Of a DNA stretch of 25,343 nucleotides, positions 10,263 to 24,481 are shown piece after piece. Made by a program: the position numbers and the translations under genes. Every line of letters begins with the position of its first letter. Position 1 is the stretch's first letter. The stretch is taken from positions 1,002 to 26,344 of the forward strand of contig JAMQCK010000358.1 in assembly GCA_024196135.1 (NCBI GenBank), given 5' to 3'. A model generated the notes under the pieces. The model had not been told where the DNA came from and made no database searches. It worked only from the letters and a program-made list of their open reading frames with translations. The DNA comes from Pleurotus ostreatus/Saccharomyces cerevisiae fusant. Its lineage: Eukaryota; Opisthokonta.

Positions 10263-12036
10263 TCACACCCGATCGAGCAAAGGAGCATACGTGGGGTCGT
10301 CGCTCGGCACCTTCCACTGCCAGTACGGACCAGCGGGGTCGCCTGCAAAAAATCAGTCAGCGTCCTCTGGTCTGTTGATCATTTGTGGCAATCCGCGCCA
10401 TTCGTTCGCCATTAGTGGAAACGCACGCCATTTGTGGCACCCTTCTCGTGCCTATAGAAACCAGAACCACACTCACCAACTTCATGCGTCGTCGTCGTCC
10501 AAATCCCCACCACTCCCGTTGCACTCCCCACGCCGCCCACCTGCACGCCGCGCGAGCTGAATTGGCCGCCTGTGAAAAAGCGAACACGCGCGTAAGAACA
10601 GATGCGACGGACCTCCACTGAAGCTCCCCACCTATCGAGGACACCTGCTGGAATGTCTCAGCCTGACGCGCGCGGGGATTAGAATTGAGTATACGGTACG
10701 TAAATGGGGTGAAGGGATGGCCACAAAGCCAGTAAAATGTCCGCTACTTACAAAATACCACCGCACGCTCCCATCAATGCCCATCATCACACATCCTTCA
10801 AGATGCAAGTGCCCGCCGTCTGCCGTCTCCGACACGCCGTTGAAGAATATCGGCGGGTAGGGGAAGTCGGCTGGCGGGTTGTCGTAGACGCCAATGAATT
10901 CGGGTAGCGGTGCTTCGATAGCATCGCGGTCGATTACCTGTAGGTCGACGGAGAGGAGGCGAACGGCTTCACGGAAGGCAGGGCGGTCGAAGAAGGAGAG
11001 GTCGCGCGCGCCTTCGGCGTGTAGGGGTGCCTGCATCTACGCAATGAGTAGGTGGCAAGCGAAGGTGGAATTTATACTCACGTTGAAAACTAGACAAATG
11101 ATTTACTTGCTGAGCGCGCATGAGCAGTAAATTTGATGATACTGACCTGCTAGATCCCTGCAAAACTATCGATTATGAGACGTGGCGAGAGAAAATTGAC
11201 ACAAACCTATAATCCATAAAGCACACATAGCGCCTCCATGTACCCTCGACCCCTGCCCAATCTCGAGCGGGATATTGCCCCGGGGCAGAATAAGCTCGCG
11301 TATGTTCAAGACCAAACGGGGGAAGTTGGTCGTCCACAAGGAATGGCACATCACGAATATTCCCAATTATCACGTTGGCAAGGTGGTCGAGGTGAAGCCA
11401 GTCGACCTCCCCGGTCAGCAGGAGGGGCGACCATGTATTTGCGCGAGAATACTTGCGCATGTCGTACGTATACGCTCGACTGGCATTCCTGCGGTAGCGC
11501 AAGGAGTTCGCAGCCGTGCTTTCGTCGAACTGATGTCCGGTAAACACATGCAGGAGCCCATGTAGACGTTGTCCCTCGATAGAGAGTCGTGAGACATCGT
11601 CGTTCAGTAGTCCGGGATATTTCAGCAAGTGTTCCAGCCATTCGACATTGCGTGACTCTGGCTGCCCCTCACGCAGAGGAGGTATTTCTTTGGCGGCGCG
11701 GACGAGCGCGGCCAGCATCCCCTCGTATGCGGCGGGGTCGTCAATCCGGTCCGGCCGGGCAGCCAGCAGCTCGGCCGAGAGGCGCGCGCGAAGCTCGCCA
11801 AGCCAGTCATAGCCATCTAGAACAGAATTTGTGCCTTCGGGGAGCCGCCAAGCGTCGCGGGGATCATCGAAATGGGAGGTGAGGAAGACGTCGCGCCAGA
11901 AGGACTGGTTCGTTGACTCGAGCGCGATGGCGTGCGCGAGGCGGCCGGTGCGGGCGAAGGAGACAATGTCCCATGCTGGGCAGTATGTGAGAGCGTGGTG
12001 CGCGAGCTCGACAGGGATTGTTAGCAGGGAGTTCAT
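10263..12036 (-). CDS. F-box protein, likely SCF ubiquitin ligase substrate adaptor
   Basis: Predicted 440 aa from seven exons: 11207-12036, 11147-11157, 11082-11089, 10752-11036, 10632-10647, 10477-10569, 10263-10342. Three are microexons of 11, 8 and 16 nt; each is flanked by canonical GT/AG and all are needed to keep the frame. The N-terminus holds an F-box (LTIPVELAHHALTYCPAWDI, then SFARTGRLAHAI) that should bind Skp1. The C-terminal part has features common to a large agaricomycete F-box family: WAGVEGTWRRYVCFMDYRDL, MGIDGSVRWYF, SSRGVQVGGVGSATGVVGIW and the ending GDPAGPYWQWKV. Substrate unknown. In-frame upstream ATGs at 12078 and 12159 exist, but the extra sequence looks non-conserved, so I start at 12036. 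Its C-terminus converges on the HAM1-like gene. Confidence 0.85.
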
Positions 12037-12267
12037 GGCTGGTGCTGCTAAGCAGCTTATCAGCTTCAGCTTGTTCATCACATCATCGGTCCGGGCGGGT
12101 TCTAACCTTGGCCGGACCGGGCGGCCCGCTGGCAGTGGCCTCCAACGCAGGGCGTGCAAGCCTCTCCGTGCTCCTAAGTCTAAAGACGACTATCCTGTAT
12201 CCACGACAAGATGCTGCAGACAGATATATTCATACATTACTCATAGATATTCAGACTTGGTCCACAA
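12037..12267. other. F-box promoter plus SDR 3' flank
   Basis: 231 bp between the F-box start and the SDR stop, both on the minus strand. It must contain the F-box promoter and the SDR terminator region. AT-rich sequence with ATATATTCATACATTAC-like content lies near 12225-12241, just past the SDR stop. No TATA box or other clear motif was assigned. Confidence 0.4.
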
Positions 12268-13447
12268 TTACTGCAGGTTTACCAGAAGCCCACCGTCCAC
12301 CAGCAAAGGTGCCCCCGTTATATACTTCGCAAGGTCGCTCGACAGGAAGACGACCGGTCCTGCGATGTCGTCGGGCGCTACAGAGCTCGTCAGCAATTGA
12401 ATTGACAAGGTTGAGCAAGTAGCACTCACCTCCCAACCGCCCCAACGCCGTCCGCTTCACCATACCCTCGTACTTCGCTTTGTCCGAGAGATCCTCCTTG
12501 TTGATGCCCGTCATGATGGTACCCGGTAGGACAGCATTGCATCTGATGTTGTACTTCCCGAGCGCAACGGCAGAGCTATGCATCAAGGAGAGGATCGCCG
12601 CCTTGGTCGGCGTGTAGTGGCTAATGCGCATTCAGTATCGGGAAGTAGAAGTCGGATGAAGGGCTCTTACACTTGGTATTCGCCACCGACAAACGCTGAG
12701 ATAGAAGACACGCCGACGATAGTGCCGCCCTGTGGCACCTGCTCCTTCATTTGTCTTGCGACGGCTATGGCCAGTGATTTAGCGGCCAGTAGTCCGAGCA
12801 GAAGCAAAGATGTTCACCTTGTGTGATGAAGAACGATCCGTCGAGGTTCACTGCCCGAGTACGAGCATACGTCTCGACGGGCATAGTCAAAAACTCGGCG
12901 AATGGGCAGATGCCTGCATTCGAGACGAGTGCGTCGATCCGGCCAAACGCCTTCACGCCCTCCTCAACAACCTGTCATTTTGGTCAGCGTCATGAGCTAG
13001 ACAGTGATGATACAGGATCGTGAAGGGACTGATATATGTGAGAAGCGCGTCAGCTCACCTTCGCCGACGTCGCAGGGTCAGAAATATCTCCTGGCACCGT
13101 TACACATCGCTTGCCCTCTGACGACTCGATCTCCTTCTTGAGGCTTTGAACCTCTTCCTCTGTAGTCTTGTCGCCAAGGTAGTGCAAGATGAAGCCTTTG
13201 GCGCCGTGCTGGGCGAAGGCCAGGGCGCTAAGCGTGCAAATAGGATAGTCCGGCGCATGGAGGGACGTTGGGTGAGGGGAGGGTGAACGTGAAGTGTGAG
13301 TCCAGTGAGGTGGCGCGATCGGGAAAGAAAGTGATGGATCAGCGAGAGGATATGTTGCAGGCTACACTGCACTCACCAGCCTCGACCTATCCCGCGCGAC
13401 GCGCCCGTAATACACACAATCTTGTTCGCAGCGAGAGAGACAGACAT
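12268..13447 (-). CDS. classical short-chain dehydrogenase/reductase, resembling fungal L-rhamnose 1-dehydrogenase
   Basis: Six exons, 13377-13447, 13059-13227, 12818-12971, 12671-12764, 12430-12620 and 12268-12377, give 262 aa, the usual classical SDR length. Visible motifs are the Rossmann TGASRGIG (residues 14-21), SNAG (97-100), the catalytic Ser in GVSSIS (Ser152), Tyr165 and Lys169 in HYTPTK, and LPGTI. The end DGGLLVNLQ and the segment SSISAFVGG...HYTPTKAAILSL closely resemble the yeast L-rhamnose 1-dehydrogenase family (RHA1/LRA1), which oxidises L-rhamnose to its lactone; this is from memory. Glucose/ribitol-type SDR is the alternative. No other rhamnose-pathway gene lies nearby. It is divergent from the KARI-like gene. 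The first intron (149 bp) is longer than the rest. Confidence 0.85.
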
Positions 13448-13871
13448 AGCGATGGCGATAGGGGAAACACAAGCCACGTCCTCCGTGTCGTGGGACGTCG
13501 ATGGCGCTTAAGCACCCTCCCGATGTCGCTGTCGGTCCCGCCGAACATACGAACGCGCACCCCATGACCCATCGCCGCGGATCTACGGGGCGATAGAGCC
13601 GCGATGTGGGGGGGCTTGGGACTGCGTAGCGGGAACAATGGGCGGGAAGTCCGGTCCGGCCGTCCGCCTGACCTCGTTCAGAGGAGCGAGAAGGCAGGTG
13701 AAGGGCGGCGCCTGCGCGCCGGGCGATCTGTCGGCACCCCGCGGGGCCCCGATGTGAGGCGGAGTGGGCGCTTGGTTATAAGAGCACAGAGGGGCGGGGA
13801 TCCCCACATTCAGCCTCTGCTTCCCCATACCCGGTCCACAGATACCACACGCTAGCCTCCCTACAGACACA
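13448..13871. promoter_or_regulatory. divergent promoter region between the SDR (-) and KARI-like (+) genes
   Basis: 424 bp, very GC-rich. On the + strand side it carries a TATA-like element (listed separately). Several GTGGGG/GCGGGG boxes (about 13604, 13741 and 13794) match the SYGGRG consensus of CreA/Mig1 carbon repressors, but such boxes are expected by chance in GC-rich DNA. Confidence 0.45.
13776..13782 (+). promoter_or_regulatory. TATA-like element of the KARI-like gene
   Basis: TTATAAG lies about 90 bp before the ATG at 13872 in otherwise GC-rich DNA, a plausible TBP site for the KARI-like gene. Confidence 0.55.
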
Positions 13872-15049
13872 ATGGGCTCCGCTAAGATGTACGTGGCAGC
13901 ATAGGGAGCAATGAATGCGATACTGACTTGAGCTTGCAGCTACTACGACGCCGACGCCGATCTCTCTGTCCTCGAGGGCAAGAAGATCGTCTTCCTTGGT
14001 TTTGGCAACCAGGGCGCGGCGCAGGCGCAGAACCTGCGCGATAGCGGCATCCCCAACGACTCCATCCTCGTCGCAAACCGTGAAGACCACTACGCGGAGG
14101 ACGCGAAGTCGAAGGGTTTCCATGTCGAGCACGACTTCGGCAAGGCAGCAGAGGTTGCGGACAGTGAGTAGCAGACTTGCGCGACTCGCGAGTACCACGC
14201 TAATCGTATTCCCAGTCCTCTTCGTCCTCATCCCCGACCAGGTCCAGCCGCGCGTCTTCAACGGCCAGTTCGCACCCAAGTTGAAGGCCGACGCCACGAT
14301 CGTCGTCGCGAGCGGGTACAACGTCTTCTTCAAGCTCCTCGAGTTCAAGCCGACACAGAACGTCGTCATGGTCGCGCCCCGCATGATCGGCTCGTCAGTG
14401 CGCTCGCTGTACCAGAAGGGCCGCGGCTTCCCGTGCTTCGTGTCGGTTGAGCAGGATGGGACTGGCAAGGGCTTGTCGATTGCTCTTGCCTTGTCGCGAG
14501 CTATTGGCGCGACCAAGGCCGGTGCAATCTCGTCATCGGTGTACGAGGAGACTGCGATGGACTTGTTTGCTGGTGCGTAGTCCGGAATTCTGCCATACGT
14601 CACCCGCTGACTTCCTACCAGAGCAGGGCTTGTGGCCGAACATCATCATGCTCTTCCGCGAGGCCTTCAACGTCTTGAAGGAAGCCGGCTGCTCCGACGA
14701 AGCCCTCTGCTACGAGATGTGGATGTCGAAGGAACCCGCCGAGATCTTCGAGCGCGCCGCCGAGGACGGCTTCGTGCTGCAGCTCAAGCACCACTCCTCT
14801 GTCTCGCAGTACGGCCAGCTGAACGGCGCGGCGAAGCTTGACGGCAGCGCCGCGCGCGCGCACTTCAAGGACATCCTGTACAACCAGGTGCTGAGCGGGA
14901 AGTTCTGCAAGGAGTTCGCGCAGATCGAGGACGCGTTGGAGAAGGACGACGAGTCGAACCCGCTGAACAAGCTGTACAAGGACGCGGAGGAGAGCGACAT
15001 GGGCCAGGCGGAGAAGCGGGTGCGCGCGCGGTTGACGGAGTTGTTGTAG
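13872..15049 (+). CDS. short ketol-acid reductoisomerase-like protein with altered catalytic residues
   Basis: Four exons, 13872-13888, 13940-14163, 14216-14572 and 14622-15049, give 341 aa, about the size of bacterial class I KARI and shorter than mitochondrial fungal Ilv5, with no transit peptide (MGSAKIYYDAD start). The N-terminal NADPH domain has GFGNQG (26-31) and QNLRDSG; the C-terminal knotted-helix domain has EETAMDLFAEQ. Aligned by eye to the family, the metal ligands Asp196 and Glu200 and a later Glu231 and Ser258 are kept, but the conserved His of the HGF motif is Ser113 (VASGYN), the Lys of APK is Arg136, and the second C-domain Glu is Ser or shifted. True KARI makes branched-chain amino-acid precursors; this one may use another substrate or be non-catalytic for that reaction. 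It is not a replacement for Ilv5 by its targeting. It is divergent from the SDR. Confidence 0.85.
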
Positions 15050-16228
15050 ACGCCTGCGAGTACTTCAATTGTATTATAGATCATTTATCAAGCGCATGAA
15101 AGCCCATCCTGTGCGAGAAGCGACCGCCAGTTTGCCCAGGTCACGAAACGAGGCATACGGCGAAATTTCTCGCCGAAACCGCATCGGAGAGAGCAGCAGC
15201 AGTCCAAGTTTCATTTGTGGGCGTCTCGACGCTCATAGCGTCGCGGCGGACACTCTGCGCGCGCGGCATCGACCGCAACCGAGGTGAAAGGCGTGCAAGG
15301 GTGCGACGCGTCTGTGTTTGACCTGACGCGACGACCGACCGTTACGAGAAGCTTTGCGGATGTTCTTCCAGAAGTCCCAAAGATCTAGGAGATTCGTCGA
15401 GCAGAGCGAGATAATGAGTCGCGGTCGTCGTTGAGGGAGAGAGGCAAGACGCGTTCTCAGTTGTTTGGCAGTGTTTCCGGTCTGACCAGCGTGTCACGCG
15501 TGGGTCACGCATCCAAGTTGAACTTCCCCACCGATGAAGCCATCGGTTAGCAACCGATCTAGAGTGCTGACGATTCCCCGAATGTAGCATAGCCGTACGC
15601 ATCGTGTTCGGGATGGTAAATTCTTGGCTTTGAATAGCCATCGATGATCCAGAGTCCTACACGGAGGAGTACGCGAATGGCGTTGCGGAATACATTATAC
15701 TGGGCGCCTGAAACCCATGTAGCTGGGGCCAATGAGTGTGGCTCATGACTCTTGCTTGGGGATGAACACCTGCCTGCAGAATCCCGTGGGCGTCGCCGCC
15801 GCCACTAGCACCAGGGAGGCGCCTCTGATGAGCATGATACAGTTTATAGAGTTGACTGGTCGTGACTCGAAAGGCGGAGGAACTCCGCGATTTTCTTGCC
15901 GAGGAGGTGGCTTATAGCTGACTTGCAGCGTCGTATACTCACCTTTGGTGCTCAAAAGGGTCAAGGATGAATAACTTCGAGAGCGTTGAGATCATGGACC
16001 CCAAGCGCTTTTCTGAGAAGACCATGAAGGGCAAAGGAAGCGCCAGGGCCCTGCGATGAGGCCATAAAGGTGGGTGATGTGATAAGGGACATGACGCACG
16101 CGGAGGTTGATCAAATGCGATCACGTATTTTGATGATTTGAAGTAGACGCGCCCTTATCTTCCGGCTCGACGGGCAACCGACTTGTCCACCTTGCCTCCT
16201 GCCCCCTTCATCTCGGACGGCTGGCAAG
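15050..16228. other. 1.2 kb intergenic region, no firm gene
   Basis: Between the KARI-like stop and the ABC transporter start I find no exon set matching a known family. Open frames here, for example 15342-15641 on the minus strand, have no recognisable features. One weak two-exon candidate on the minus strand (15743-16025) is listed separately. A TTATCT (GATA-type, about 16155-16160) lies about 70 bp before the transporter ATG. Confidence 0.5.
15743..16025 (-). CDS. candidate tiny two-exon gene (54 aa), hypothetical
   Basis: Reading exons 15943-16025 and 15743-15824 across a 118 nt intron (GTGAGT donor, CATCAG acceptor) gives an in-frame 54 aa peptide: a basic start (MVFSEKRLG), LSKLFILDPFEHQ, then a hydrophobic stretch GASLVLVAAATP and a polar end. 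It could be a single-pass membrane micropeptide. The evidence is only an open frame plus good splice sites; chance is a serious alternative. Confidence 0.2.
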
Positions 16229-21970
<5,742 letters not shown>

Positions 21971-22387
21971 GTACGCATTTGACATATATCTCACATTGTA
22001 TCTACTGCTAGATCTATCGCAACATATAGAGCTCTTGAGCAACGCAAAAATATTGTTCAACGCCAAACGTGTCGCGTACAACGACGCCCAACGTCAGTGC
22101 TCCACGCTCAACGACGAACTGAGCATCAACGCGATCAAGAAGTCGACCGTCCTGCCGGGCCCGTGCTGGCCCGCGAGGGTCTGATGCTCCACCCATCTCT
22201 CCAGGCTCCAGCGCGCGCACCACGCGTCGCGCTTCCATCAAGCCCCAGGCATGTATAAAAGCTGGCGAGAAATTTGCCAGTCCCTCAGCTCCTCAGCTTC
22301 TTTCCTCTCCCGCCTCTCCTACTACAGCCAAGTCCACTCGACTTGACAGTCACTCTCTTACCCCTTCACTCATTACCCACGCCGACC
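21971..22387. other. intergenic: ABC transporter 3' flank and promoter of the secreted-protein gene
   Basis: 417 bp. The left half is AT-rich and fits a 3' UTR. The right half has a clear TATA box (22254-22260) followed by a pyrimidine-rich stretch (TCCTCAGCTTCTTTCCTCTC and on, about 22290-22325), the pattern of strongly expressed fungal genes. Confidence 0.6.
22254..22260 (+). promoter_or_regulatory. TATA box of the secreted-protein gene
   Basis: TATAAAA lies 128 bp before the ATG at 22388, followed by a CT-rich leader. It is the best core promoter in the window. Confidence 0.75.
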
Positions 22388-23376
22388 ATGTTCTCGTTCA
22401 AGACGATCTCTTTCGCCGCCACCGTGGCTCTCGCGTCCTTCGCGTCTGCGGGCCCCGTCCCCTTGCCGGGCTTCGCTGCCGTTCCGAACGGCGCTGGCTC
22501 TGCGGCTGCTGTCTCCAGCACCGCAATTGCCGCTGCTTCTGGCGCGCCTTCGTCCGCCGTCGCTGTCGCCTCTGGCGCGTCTTCCGTGGCCCGGGCTGCT
22601 GCGTCCAGCGCGCCTGCCACCAAGGTCGCCGCTGTGACCAGCTCCGTCCCGACGCCTTCTGCTCGTGCCCTCGTAGCGGCTGACGCGGACGTGGACGCCA
22701 ACGTTGCTGTTGGCCGTGACCTGCTTGACTTGGAGGCGGACGCGGATGCCGACGTTGAGGTCGGCCGCCGCGGCGACCAGTCCCTGCTCGGTCTTGTTGA
22801 CCAGGCCATCGTCGACCTGACTGAGACCTGCCAGGCTTTGCGTACGTCTTCATCTCCTTTCTATCGCTGGCTTGGCTCTAATCAGTCTTTTAGTCTACCT
22901 CCAGCCCGCCAACGCCACCGAGAAGGCCGTCTCTGACCTCCTCTGCGACGTCAAGCAGATCCTCGGTGACCTCCTCGACGATGTGAAGGGCCTCACCGGT
23001 CTCGATGCGTCTGGTCTCCTCGGCGATGTTACGGATGTCAACGCGGTCGGCAGCATTATCGCTGACCTCCTCAAGGTTAGCATCTGCCAGTACTGGATCC
23101 TGGACATTGCTGATCTTTCCTAATCAGCTCGTCTTCACTGCTCTCGGTGGCGTCCTCAACGTCCTCGGCAGCGCGCCCGCCGATGTCATCTCGCACCTCC
23201 TCCAGGACATCTGCGTCATCATCGCCGACTTGCTGAAGACCATCTTCGCCCTCGTCGATGGCGTCCTCGGCCTCGTTGGCGGCCTCCTCGGTGTCGTTGT
23301 CGGCCTCCTCGGCGACATCCTCCCGATCGTCCTTCAGCTCAACGTCAGCGTCCTCATCCAGGTCCTGGCGCTCTAA
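22388..23376 (+). CDS. secreted Ala/Val-rich protein with hydrophobic Leu/Gly C-terminus, function unknown
   Basis: Exons 22388-22841, 22894-23075 and 23128-23376 give 294 aa. A signal peptide covers about residues 1-20 (MFSFKTISFAATVALASFASA, cleavage near ASA/GP). Next comes an Ala/Ser/Val-rich low-complexity region, then two similar acidic segments, ADADVDANVAVGRD and ADADADVEVGRR, the second ending in a dibasic pair that could be a Kex2 site. The C-terminal half is helical and very hydrophobic (LGLVGGLLGVVVGLLGDILP), with three cysteines and one N-glycosylation motif (NAT). I do not recognise a named family; proteins of this style are common, species-specific cell-surface or secreted proteins of Agaricomycetes. 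The TATA box and CT-rich leader suggest strong or inducible expression. The start fits the signal peptide exactly. Confidence 0.75.
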
Positions 23377-24481
23377 GCAATGTGAGCGCATCTCCCCCTT
23401 CGGTTGATATTCATTCCTGACTCGCTCTTGCAGATGGTCCACCCCATTAGATTTAACATCCTACACTCCTGACATTACTGTATCATACGCTATCATTGCT
23501 TTCGACTACCTATACCTCATCGTCCTGATGCATTTGTATGCTTCTACATAATGCTACGCTGCCTTCTAACGCTTCACACTTGCGAGACCTGAGATGATCC
23601 ATGAGCATAATGTCCGACCGGCCGCGTGTAGGTCGCTCATTTTGTCTAAGCGGTGTGTCGGTAAGTATGTTGTCCCCGTCGAATATTGGACTTTCGCATG
23701 TACCTTGGCTTCTACCTTTCTTCCTCCAAGGTCAAAGGTCAAGCGCCGAGGACACTCTTTGCTGCCTTCACTTCGTCAGGGTCTACGTCTTCCTCGTACG
23801 TGCCTCTCTTATAGACCGCGCTGACAAGGACGTCTACCCTCGGCAGACTATAGCCCATATACCCAGCGACAGCCTTGCACATGAAGTGGAGTCATCAGCC
23901 TCCCTTCATAAGATACTGCCTCTAGAAAGACTGCAACGCGGTAGCCCCTTTCTCTCTGAGCGATATCGCAACCGCAACCGTTTGCCTTTCAGAACACACT
24001 AAGGCGCCAAACCAGATCGAAGTACCGACAATCTGAGAGCTAGCGCCAGCAGTCGTCGAGACCTGCAAAGTAGACAGGCATGAACTCAGCGATGTCCAAT
24101 ACAAAGGTCATTACACGACAGAGCAGCGCTGCTACATCGAAGTCACAATGTCGCATCACACATCGCTCATACTTACCTACGAGAGTGTACTAACTTACAG
24201 GCCCAACGGTTGACACGATCAAACAAACAGCGAGTAAATTTTAAGTTATAACACAAGCAGAACAGATAGACTGGTGCACAAAGCGAGATAAATCGACAAG
24301 ATCACTAGACGTTTAGCAAGGTGCGCGAAGATAGCTCGGAGCACATAGATGATGCGTATTCAAAAGATTGTTCTCTCGTAGATCACTGGAGACAGATTCG
24401 TTGGCCAGAGCAAGAACATGGTCGGTCAAAGCTAGACCACTGGTGGCGCTAGACGAGGTGACCGCAAGCTTGATGGCGATC
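23377..24481. other. 1.1 kb intergenic region, no recognisable gene
   Basis: Left part is the 3' UTR of the secreted-protein gene, right part the 3' flank of the minus-strand repeat-protein gene. Open frames such as 23601-24002 lack composition or motifs of real protein. I see no tRNA, mobile-element or structured repeat signal. Confidence 0.45.
23382..23433 (+). other. probable 3'-UTR intron of the secreted-protein gene
   Basis: Five bases after the stop codon there is a GTGAGC donor, a CTGAC branch-like site and a CTTGCAG acceptor, giving a 52 nt intron of the size used elsewhere in this gene (52 nt for both introns). Confidence 0.5.

Noticed and set aside
15342..15641. 99-codon minus-strand frame in the 1.2-kb gap
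   Set aside because: No recognisable domain, biased composition or supporting splice structure; not separable from chance.
23601..24002. 133-codon plus-strand frame downstream of the secreted-protein gene
   Set aside because: Composition and lack of motifs or splice context do not support a gene.
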